Shown here one piece after another: positions 22,679-34,600 of a stretch of DNA of 64,000 nt. Every line of letters begins with the position of its first letter. The stretch's first letter is position 1. The notes beneath the pieces are model-generated. The model worked only from the letters and a program-made list of their open reading frames with translations. It was not told the DNA's origin and did no database searches. Both the position numbers and the translations under genes were made by a program. The stretch lies in NCBI RefSeq assembly GCF_028583425.1, contig NC_072801.1:65921766-65985765 (forward strand). Reading direction: 5' to 3'. The DNA is from Eublepharis macularius. Its lineage: Eukaryota; Chordata; Lepidosauria; Squamata; Eublepharidae.

Positions 22679-25600
22679 GTAAGCCCCAGTCATTGATGAA
22701 ATGATCTGCAATGTTTCTTAAAGTAAGTCCTGTCTGTGGTAGAGAAGTCAGGTCTCAAGCCTTTCAAAGATATCCAGATCAAGGAAAGCATTTTCACAGA
22801 TGCATTTCTTCCTGGAAGCAAAATATTGAATACTTAGCAGACTTTAGCCTTTGTCATGTGCCATTTTAGGGAAAAACCTGCAAATTGGCTCCCTTCTGAG
22901 AGAAAGGCTGATCTCAGTAAATAAGCCATCACAGTTTTAACTTGACAACTAAAACTTTGATTCCATCTTGGGAACTAGGCTTTTCCATATGACCAATTTA
23001 CACCTTTGAAGAAGGTAGTAAGACAAGAGGAAGGTCCAAAATAAGATGGCTTGACTTAATAAAGGAAGTCACAGCCTTCTGTTTGCAAGATCTGAGCAAG
23101 GCTGTTGATGAGATGTTTTGGAGGTCTTTCTTTCATAGAGTTGCTGTAAGTCAGAAGTGACCTGATATCACATGATATAAACAATTCACACATTAATTCA
23201 TCATAGGGGAGTGAATGGAAAAATCATTCATGTATTAATTTGAACCCAGATCCTTCTCCATATTTATCAGCTTTATTAATGGCAGTGCAGTGAATTAAAC
23301 AAAATGAGTAACCTCGAGTCTCCATTTCACACTAGAAGACAAATGATCTAACTTCCATTTTGGAAAATGCTTTTGAACTTTTATTTAAATTCTTCAATCA
23401 AACCTCAGTTTTGAGTTGCTGTATGGCACAGAATTTCTTCTTTTTTCTGAGGAAGCTCATTGTATTTGTAAGTAGAGGTGCTAGTATCATGATTCACAAG
23501 CCTGCAAGCCATATGTGTAGACTGCAGGATCCGATAGGAACATTCTACAATCTCCTGACATCCTTCCCTGTCCTGTAGAGCTGCTAAGACAGTGCTGCTT
23601 TGCAGAATGTACATCAACCTATCCAGGTATGGCTCACTCTTAAATCCCTGCAGAATTGCCTATCCATGCAGGAGACCATGAAACTCTGGCAGAAAAATCA
23701 GAGGCAAACTCATGCCCCCTTCCCCCTGGAATTCTACTTGTTATTATAATGTTGCCCATAAAGCACTGTGATGATATAACTAAATATGTGTGCAAGAGTT
23801 TTCTTCTTTTCTCTGTAATTGCTGGGTTTATGATGTGTGCAGACAAAGAGGGACATTTTGAGACTTTGAAGTTGCCAGAATCGTCCAGTCTTTTTGCTTC
23901 TCTACCTGGCAGATTTGCAGGTAGAGTGGATCTTGGGGTTTTTTTTAGAGAATATCTCTAAAAAGCAAGGTATCAAAGCTTGTGGAATTTTATTGCAGGT
24001 TGATCCCTAAAAACTACCAGCACTTATGGGCCTTTAATTTTGCTCTGGATGAGATCAACCAGAATACCCATCTCTTGCCCAACATCTCACTCAAATACTT
24101 TATAGGAAACAACAATTTCAATGCAAAGTTAACCAGCCATAACACTTTGGAGCTCCTGGAACGGCACCAGGGGAATCCCACCAATTACAACTGCAACAAT
24201 GAGAAGAATATAATGGCCACCATAGGTGCCCTCTCCTCTCAAAACTCAATTCAGGTGGCCAACGTGTTAACAAACTACAAGATCCCACAGGTATGCATGC
24301 TCTGAGGAATGTATGTAGTTGTCACTTGGTTCACAAATTTGTCCTCCGAAGCTGTATTGTTGCCCAGAACAGGAATTGTAAGGTTCAGTAGACAGACAAT
24401 TTATATTCTAAGATAATTTTATTCCTGCATATCCTTTCACAGACTACAGACCACTTCTTCTCGTGCAGTGAGGTGAGTATTGGCTAGACATGGGCACAAA
24501 GGCGAAAAAAATAGACTGTTCGTTGTTCGTTGCCATCCACAAACGAACAGTGACAAGTATGACCCCGTTTGTGAACATGTTTGTGGCTGCTGTTTGTGGG
24601 GGCCAGCAGTTTCTCCTCCAGCCATCATCCAGGTTTGGTCAAGATCCCTACCACACCACTCCCAGAAACCTTACCTGAGCAGGCACCAGGAAAGGTACCA
24701 ATAATAAATAATATCTTGACAGCAGCCCTGGAACCTGAAGAGGTACACCCACAAATAAAATTCAAGTTCCAATGCACTCTCTATCAAAATACCAACAGCA
24801 GCTGTCTCTCCCTTTCACTGTTTGCAAATGCAAAGCCAGAGCTGGGTTTTTGCTCCCCTTTACTGTCTGCAAAGCTCCTCCTTGTACTGGGTCTTTGCTC
24901 CCTTTGCACTATTTGCAAAGCTCCTCCTTGTACTGTCTGCAAAGCTGGGGTTTTGCTCCCTTTGTACTATCTGCAAAGCTCCCCCTTGTACTGTGTGCAA
25001 AGCTGGGTCTTTGCCCCATTTGCACTGTTTGCAAAGCTCCCCCTTGTACTGTCTGAGGGCCAAGCTACACATGACGAATGACACTTGAACGGCAAGTGGA
25101 TTTAGTGGAGGGCAAGTGAACAGGGAGAAATACACTTGCTGTTCAGGTGTCATTCGTCATGTGTAGCTTGGCACTGAGTGTCTGCAAAGCTAGGTCTTTG
25201 CTTTGTTTGCACTGTCTGCAATGCTCTCCCCTGATCTTTGCTTCCTTGTAACAAATTTTGAACTCCATGGAAGACCTACCTATCAAGCTAAATTGGGCTT
25301 AGATTGGGATTTCGAGGGCAACCGCAGGAGTTTAGACAGAGTTCAGGCAGTCCCTGCCTCTGTTGCCAAGGGAATTGATTGCAGCCAGTGCCAGAATGTC
25401 TGGCTTGATGAATGGCTGCTGAATGCAACAAATGACACTTGCAACAGCCACCTGTTCAATTAGAATGGGGCCCTCACAAGCAGTTTGCTTGTGAACAGCT
25501 GATCGTGATGTTTGTGGCTTTGTTTTGTTTGTATTTCTGCTACTAGGCACCTGCTTAATGACTCCCTTTAATATCTTGAAAGATGATTGTCATAATTCCT

Positions 25601-28600
25601 GAGGTTCTACTGGAATGTCTAGCTCAAAAATCTCCCCAGGCCACATTCCTCCCCATTAGACTCTACCTCAGTCTCAGAGTTTCATAGTAAGATTTGTAGA
25701 AACATGAGAAACAAGGCTTTTCTAGTTATGGCTCAAATGTTAAGATTTGCTTTGTAATATTAGTTGGTGGAACAATTTATTGTGTCAAAAACATAACTCA
25801 TGGCTTATGAAACTGTTTTTTTCTCAGTATTTTATTTTCATTATATTAGCTCAGTCAGAAAGATAATAATCAACTTTTTTTTAAAAAAAAAGTATATATG
25901 TGTAAAACCAGTAATTGAAGATTTGTATTGTGACATCAGTGGGAGGATGAAATCCATTGCATCAAAGATGTAACTCTTGTTTTAAAAAATTGAGTGATGC
26001 AGTTCACCATATTAAAAATACATTTTCCCCTTGTATTAGCTAAGTTATGGCTCCTTTGATCCAGTGCTGAGTGATAAGATTAAGTTCCCTTTTTTCTATT
26101 GGATGGTTCCAAGTGAAAACGCTCAGTATGTGGGGATCGTTCAGCTGCTCAAGCATTTTGGATGGACATGGGTCGGCCTCCTCACGTCTGATGATGAGAG
26201 TGGAGAATCTTTTCTGCAGACCCTGAGACCCAGGCTCCTCCAGAACAGCATTTGTCTCGCTTTCACACAACTGATGCCAATTATACTGCATGACAATCCA
26301 AGTAAAATCATAGACAGCATATCTTCTTCTCTCTGGTTGTATGAAATGAATGTCATTCTTGTTCATGGGGATATTCTGTCCATGGATAAGTTACGAGTAA
26401 TTCTGCTGGAATATGAATTTGATGACCAGCCTCCAATGCAGAGGGTGTGGATCATAACTGCTCAGTGGGATTTCACAGCCGTGATTGCTTGGGATGGTTT
26501 CCCAGCACAATCCCTCAATGGTACCTTGTCCTTTGACCTGCACACAAAAGTGGTGCCAGGATTTGAGGAATTCCTTGACAGCATAGGTCCAGGGAATGTT
26601 CCTTTCATCCTCGATTTCTGGCAAAAATCATTTAAGTGTTCTTTCCCAGAGTTTAATCAACTTTCAACAAACCTTCCCCTCTGCACTGGGGAAGAGAAGC
26701 TGAGGAACCTCCCTGGGTCTATGTTTGAAATGAGAATGTCTGGCCATAGCTACAGCATCTATAATGCGGCTTATGCTGTAGCACATGCTCTCCATGCCCT
26801 GCATTCATCGCTTGTCAAATGGAGAGCAACGAGCCATGGAGACAGATGGAAGTTTGGGGATATTCAGCCATGGCAGGTGAGTCTATGTTCCCTTTTTGTC
26901 AGACTTCATTATTGCAGTGGGTTTTGAAAATGAGTCAATTAAGGATCTTTGTAAAAATGTGAAGAAATGCCTAGTACTCCACCTCAGGATTCAAATAAAA
27001 ATTACAGTAATTGGGTCTGCACTCTATCTGCTCTTTCCATAACTTAACAGCCAGCTAATAATGAGAAGGGCTCAGGGGAAGATATCAGTTGGTATGGTGG
27101 GTCCAATTCCAATTAAGAACATGGCGAGTGGACAGAAGGACTTTGGACATAACTTCCATGCCCTTTCCCCACTCTGAATCAGTTCGTTGTGTGTATGTGT
27201 ATCTGCACATGTGTGTGCGCTGTCTACCCCACTGTGGAAACATAACGTGATGATCTTCAGTACTCATGGGAGCTGCTGTGGCATAGTGGTTAAGTGGTTG
27301 GGCTCTGAGTCAGTGAATCCCACTACTGCTATGAGCTTAGCACATAGTCTTGGGAAAGCCTCTCCTGCCAGCCCAGCTCTCTGGCTGTATTGTGGAGATA
27401 ACAACATGGACTTTGTTCACTGCTCTGAGTAGGGCACTAATTTGTCTAGAAGAGCAGTACATAAGCATACTGTTATATTATTATTATTAGCAACTAATGT
27501 TTTGCCAGTAGTGTAACAGAAAAACGAGGTAGGGGAGGAGAGATCTATGACCCATGTCTCCATGCTATGTGCTCCTTTTTTAAAAAAAATATATTGGGTG
27601 AGTAAAAATTAATATTACAGATTTTCAATTAAAACCCTCACTTCCATATTCTCCCACCCTTTCCCCTCCCCCCTTAATCTAAGACTTCCAACAGTTTTCC
27701 AACCCGCTGTCTAAATCTACTACTTATATCCCCTTTTCTATTCTTAACTATCTTAATACACTAGTAAAATATATAATATATATTAGATTAAACAAAACCT
27801 AACATCAAACTATCAGTTACATTATGTTTCTAACTTATCTCCTCTCTTCTCTTGTAAAGATCAGTATCTCTTCCTTTCTGCAAAATTAATAGTTATCTAA
27901 GAACCATAATTGTCCCTTTACGTCCCACTTCTTTTCCAAATACTGTTTTAGTTTACCCCAGTCATTAAGAAATTCTTCTGGATTCTGTTCTCTCAACTTT
28001 CTCGTCATTTTGTCCATTTCTGCCATGTACAGCAATTTTTGTATCCAATTTTCAATAGATGGTACTTCTTGCGTCTTCCACTTCTGAGCATATAAAATTC
28101 TTGCCGCTGTTGTCATATAGAATAATAAAGTTCTTTGTTGCCTGGGAATCTCTTCTAATTTCAGATTTAGCAACAGCAGTTCTGGGTTCTTATTTATTGG
28201 GATTTGTAAAATTTCAGTCATAACTTCTGTAATATTTCCCCAGAACTGCTTTGCTACCTCACAGGTCCACCACATATGATACAATGAACCTTCATGATTT
28301 TTTCATTTCCAACACTTGTCTGACATTTTGTTGTTCCCATATGCTATTTTCTTCGGCGTTAGGTACCATCTATATATCATAAACATTTTCTTTAATATTC
28401 ATACAAGTCGATATCTTCAATGTATTTTTTCACAAGTATTCCCATGCCTCCATTGTTATGTCTCTATTACAATTTATGGCCCACTTCACCATCTGGACTT
28501 TAACAATTTCATCTTCTGTATACCATTTTAACAAAATCTTATAAACTTTAGAAATCCTTTTCTTGCCTTCTTGTAGTATACTTTCTTCCAGTTCAGAGTT

Positions 28601-31600
28601 TTTCCATTTAAATCCCCATTTTAAACGATCCTTGTCATATAAGTCTTTAATCTGTCTGTATTGGAACCATCCATAGTGAGAGGATAATTCTTCTCCTGTT
28701 TTAATCATATTTTGCTCCATTTTCAGCACCTCCTTATATGACAAACATTCCTCTCTGTTGTAAATTGTTCTCCGATCAATAACTTCCAGTGGCACCACCC
28801 ACGTTGGGATACCCTCATCCAAGTATTTTTTATATTTTTGCCAGACCATGTAGAGGCTTCGTCTAATATAATGATGCAGGAACATAGAGTCTGCTTTAAT
28901 TTTATCATCCCATAAGTACTCATGCCAACCAAAGAGTTTCTTGTATCCTTCAAGTGTTAAAAGTTTAAGATTCTCTAACAACATCCATTCCCTGAGCCAC
29001 ACCAAACATATTGCTTCATGGTATAATCTTATATTTGGTAATTGTAGTCCCCCTCTTTCTTTGGCATCACATAGAACTTTCATCTTCACTCGAGGCTTCT
29101 TCCTCCATGCTATGTGCTCCTGATGTGAACTGCGCTCCCAAGTTCTTAAGAAACTCTGAGTTTTGGAGTCTGCCTCTCCACCTCCTCTAGGATAACTCCC
29201 AAATGTTATATTTATTCATGCTCCCAGAAGGGCAAGAAAATAACAGGAAGCTCTGATTTAATTTTGTTCTCCAATCTCTTCTTCTCTATTTATTGAATGG
29301 AGAGTGCCCTCAAGTCATAGTTAACTTAGGATGACCCCCCTCCCTGGTGGGGTTTTCATGAGAAGAGACTAACAGAGGTAGTTTTCTATTGGAGATCTCC
29401 CATCCATTTTCTAAGCAAGGCCGATCCTGCTTATCGTCTGAGATCTGATGAGATCAGGATGACCTGGGCTATCCAGGCTAGATCCCTTCCATATTTGTAA
29501 CCTCTTCAAAATTAATCAGCCTCTGCTATTTGAGATAGGTTCTGGCTAGGATACACACTGTTGGTGGCCCGTTCCTTAAGGGTCAGCCTAGACTGGCCAT
29601 TTTCCGCTGCTATAGCAATAGCAGGAAGGATGGGAAGATGGGCCAGATCAGTGGAAGCGGTGAAGAGTCTCCTTTCAGAATCCCCAAGTAAGGAGAGAGT
29701 AGTCTGAGATGCAAACCTTCTAGAAAACCCGTCAGGGAGCAAATCGAATGACAGTTATGGGTAAGTGGGCAATGCAGATCTAGTGCAGTTTCATGCTGAG
29801 AGATAAGATCTATAGCAAGGTGCTTCACTTGTGGGGAGATAACAAAATAAAAGTGTTCAAGAGGGCAATTTATAAAGAAATCAGAATTACAATAAAATGG
29901 AACCGTCTGGGAGTGCTTTCTTAAAAGGGAATAGGAGTGCTGTTTGTTGCAATGTTTATTGCATCTCGGAATTATGTATGGCATGTCATGGCTTAAACTA
30001 TTTGCGTAGTTTTCTGATTTCTGTAATCCTAGTGATTTCTCAATGTCTTGCGCTCTTCATTGTTTTCTCTGATTTGTATTTTTCCTTATTTCTATTTTTT
30101 TCTGATTAGTATTTTCAGTGAGAAAGGCAGGGTGCAAATGTAGAAAACAAACAAACAAATAAAGAGTTCCTGTGGATGTAGAAAATCCAAAATTTGGCCA
30201 TTTGTCTCTTTGAGTACTGAAATATTGAACTGAAAGAGAAGTGGTCAAAATGTTGCAAAGTGTCAAGTCACAATCTGCTCTCACTGTGTTTGTCTAATGT
30301 TGTAAACTTTTCTTGTCTAGCTGAACTCTTTTCTGAGAAAGGTTCGCTTTAATAATAGCGCTGGGGATGAAATCTTCTTTGATGAAAATGGAGAACTGGC
30401 CACTGGATATGATCTCATTAATACCATTGCATTCGCCAATGAATCCTTTCAGAGAGTCCAAGTTGGAAACATAGACCTGCAAGCTCCTGTAGGCCAGGAG
30501 TTCACCATTAACAGAAGCGCCATTGTGTGGAATCCCAAGTTTAAACAGGTATGAAGTGTTTTAGATGGTCACATCTGAGGAACTGTATGTGTTGTTTATA
30601 GTTCATTAGAATATTGATTCATTTCTTTCTTGACTGAAGAGAACCAAGGCAGAGAACAACATTAAAAATGTGATCGATATAAACTCTAAAGATACAATTA
30701 AAATGCTGTTGTGTGGCATCTCACATTTAAACAGATATAAAGTGTTTTACTTGAACTTTAGATGTTCTGATCTGACAAATTTATAGTTTGTTAGAATATT
30801 GGTTCATTGCCTTTCTTCCTGAAGACAACTGCGCTGTTTACCAGTCAGTCAATCTTTATTACGGTCATAGACCACACAATAATAGCATACAACCCAGTCA
30901 TGGTAAGTCATATTATTTACAAATCTATTCACTAAAATTTCAGGGTACAGAGTCTTAAATATTTAAAACCTTAAAACCTGAGTGCCTAAGACCAAATTAT
31001 TAAATATTAAAATCCTTAACATTATAAAATATTTAAATATTTCCCCCTGTAAAATACTTCCTAATCCGTATGGCTTGCACAGCAAAATTTGCTACCTTTA
31101 ATGTAATTTCATGGTCCTTATCGGCTAAAAGCTTATCTAGATAGAATCTGTCATTTCTACCTGGGAACTGATTACAAATTGGAGTTATGAAGATTGCCCT
31201 AATATTTTGATAAAGCTCACACTCGAAGAGTACGTGTCCCCTAGTTTCTATCTTTCCAGCCCCACATATACATACTCTTTTCTCGAGTGGTTGTTTTGCA
31301 TATCTGCCCTCTATGACCGCTGATGGTAACGTGTCCATTCTGAGGAGGGTAACTGCTCTTCTATAATCTGCTTTATCCAAGTTTTGTAAGTAAGGCATCA
31401 TTATCACTTGGTTTAGGCTATCTATTCCTGGGAAATACCCTTTGACTTGACTCAAGTCGTTCTGCCTTTCAATATCCAGGATTCTTTGTTTCACAAAGGG
31501 TTTGACCATGTCATGTTCCATATTAATCAGAAACTGTTTGGAAAGACCATAATAACCCAATTTGCGCTCTGTTTCTTTGATCCAAAGTGGTACTTTAGAA

Positions 31601-34600
31601 TCCCATGCTATTAAACCGGTTAAGCCGGAGGGATTAGTTATTAGCTTAAACCAATAGACAATGGTAGCAATCCACAGGCGTGCTTTTACAGTGACCATAC
31701 CGGATTCCAAACGAATATGTGCATTAGAGACACAAAAGGGAACCTGCAAAATGTGCCTTAAAAACTTGGATTGCACTTTTTCCAGTGACTGCCAATAAGA
31801 CTGATGTGTTGTTATGCTCAAGGGCGCCACATAAAGTAATTGGGCAAGAGACTTAGCCTTGAAAATCTTGACTGCTGCTGCAACATTCCGGCCCCCAGAA
31901 GACCAATAAAATTTCTCAATCGCTCGCGCACTTTTAGCTGCGCTTGTTGTAACATGGTCCACATGAGCTTTTCTAGAGCCTGAAGCCTGAAAGGCAGTTC
32001 CTAAATATTTAAAACAACGGACTTGCTCAATATCCACCGAGTCTAACGCTGTTTACAAAAAATAAGAATGCTATCAATATACTTTATAAAGATACAATTT
32101 AAATGCACAAACAATGAACAATAATGGCATGTGTTTGGGACCCATCCTGAATCCAATGGGCCAGCTTGATCAAGGTCACAGGGCAGAAGCCAGCAGCCAA
32201 AGGCCAGGAGCTGGAGGCAGGAAAAATGTGTAAACCGTAGTGCAGTTCACACATTGTAGCTGGTAGCAATGTTCTCTACAATCTGCTTTTCCTGTTTCTT
32301 TCCTTTGATCAGACTATCATTATGGGTTAGAAGCTAAAATGACAAGACTGAGGCTACAGTACTTTGTTCACACATCATGAGAAGACAAGATTCTTTCAAA
32401 AAGTCAATAATGCTAGGAAAAGTGGAAGGCAGTAGGAAAAGAGGAAGACCTAAAACGAGATGGATTGACTCAATAAAGGAAGCCACATCCTCCAGTTTGT
32501 AAGATCTGAGCAAGTCTGTTAATGATAGGATGTTTTGGAGGTCTTTCATTCATAGGCTCGCCATAGGTTGAAGGCAATTTGACAGCACATAACACACACC
32601 ATTAAGGGAAAAAGTTTTATGCAAATATTAGTGGTGGGTAAATGTTCTTTCTACAGTATGTGGAACAGTTATCTAAGTAATTGTTCTAAATGACTCTGTC
32701 AGACCTGACTGAGATCAAGTCTGCACTTAAGAAACCCTGGAGATCTAGAAAAGCAAGATTCAGGTCTAGTAGCACTTTAAAGACTAGCAAGGCCTAGGCT
32801 TTTTGATGATCACACCTCAAATACTTTTGGTTTGTTATGGGTAAAACACAAAAGTAATACTGTCGAAGGCTTTCACGGCCGTAGAACGATGGTTGTTGTG
32901 GATCTTCCGGGCTGTATTGCCATGGTCTTGGCATTGTAGTTCCTGACGTTTCACCAGCAGCTGTGACTGGCATCTTCAGAGGTGTAGCACCCATCTGGCA
33001 TCTTCAGAGGTGTAGCAGAGATCTCTCAGTGTCACACTTTTCAACCAAAAGAAATACTGTTAGAGAATGTTGCTTCGATTTAGTCATTTTTATTAAAACA
33101 TAAGTGTGTACATCCTTAACCCAGAGTATCTCAAAGAAATGTATCCTATCCGTTACTGGTATATAGATAATTACATTAGACCAATTACACGAGTCCATAA
33201 AAATATCTTACCCAAAGATAAGCAAGGGATAGGCTGGATCCTCTTCTGAAGAGATGCTTCCAGTCAATTCATTTCCCCATATTTACTGAGTTTTGAGATA
33301 ATGTCCTAATACTAGCTAGTTGTGCCATTTCCTAAGGATACACATTCTTGGCAAATTAATTGTCTTATAACTTCAAACACCTCACCAAGAATATGTTCTT
33401 GACTATCTTCTTAAAATAAACAAAAACTGTTTTATTGAAACAAAGTCTATTTAAAAAGAGTGATGCATGTTTCTTCAACATATAAATATCTGTGGGTGCT
33501 CAATTAATACACACCATCTTTGGACTACATCTTCACTCCTGCGAAGTTGGGCACTCTTACCATTCTAAGATGACTTTGCACCTGGGCCTCAACACCTAGT
33601 GTCTATTGGCATGGTTTCTAATCTACAAAAGTTCACATACCTGTGCTACTCCATTGTTAATTACCCCTCTTCCAAGCTATTCTGTTCTGAGTCTGTAGAC
33701 TTCTTATTTGGCAATTTCCCATTCTGGAATTGGCCACTCTACAAGTATGTTATTTTCATCCTAAAAAACCTACTTTGTGGCAATTTTGAAAGGGTTTTGG
33801 TTGAATAATATGAGATAGGACATTTAAATTCAAAAGAGGAATTTTGGCAGGTTGAAATGACCTCACAGGAAGGGGAGGATTTGGAGAAGTAGATTTTTTA
33901 TTTTGATGTGACATCAAATGATGTGACTTCACAAGATGTAATATCATATAGCAGTTGAGCTGCCTCCTCAGGTATTGCTCTGAAATCTGTATGAAATTCC
34001 CAATATGTTGGCAGTGCTAGAAGTACTTTTTTTTCATCCCCAAACCTTCTTTGTGCTGCTCTTAGGTGGTGCCATCTTCAACATGTGTCAAGAGCTGCCG
34101 ACCTGGATCCAGCAAGATTGCTCTGGAGGGGAAAGAAGTCTGTTGCTATAGCTGTTCTCAGTGCCCTGAAGGGAGGATTTCATTGCAAATCGGTAAGGGA
34201 AGAAGAAATGAGAAAAAAGAGCTATACATTTGGATCAATTCCTTATGTCAGTTGTACAAATGGGTTCTCTAAAATCAGATTTATTGGAGAGGGGTACAAA
34301 ACAGGAAAGCCATGGAGGAAGTCTGACTTGACAAAGAGTCCCCCCCCTCAAGGACACCCTTTTCTTCCTATTTTTTCAATCCCTATTACATTTTCATATA
34401 GCACCTGTTGAGTGTAACTCAAGAACTAGGGAAAGTAGCAATCTATATTCCTTTATCATATTAATGTTGCCAACTGATTTCTACACACAAAGTCAAATTC
34501 TCTGACTACATTTAAGCAATAAAGATTCCGGGTAAGATGAAGCTTTCAGAACATCTTTGTCACTAAGAACTTCCTTGTTAATTTCAGATGCTGAACAATG

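Larger units (their letters stand above)
24485..25545. mobile_element. Compound hAT-like element (TAGACATGGGCAC family) in receptor B intron 2
   Basis: The left end TAGACATGGGCAC is the same as in the element at 5993. The block 25250-25360 aligns with 6440-6560 (landmarks: ggaagacct, gggcaac…cag…agacagagttcagg). Between these lie an amplified minisatellite (24830-25050) and a nested MITE (25055-25178). The right end is degenerate and only estimated. Confidence 0.58.

Noticed and set aside
24581-25081. A 166-codon cysteine-rich repetitive frame
   Set aside because: It is the translation of the 58-bp minisatellite; all three frames are open because the unit lacks stops.
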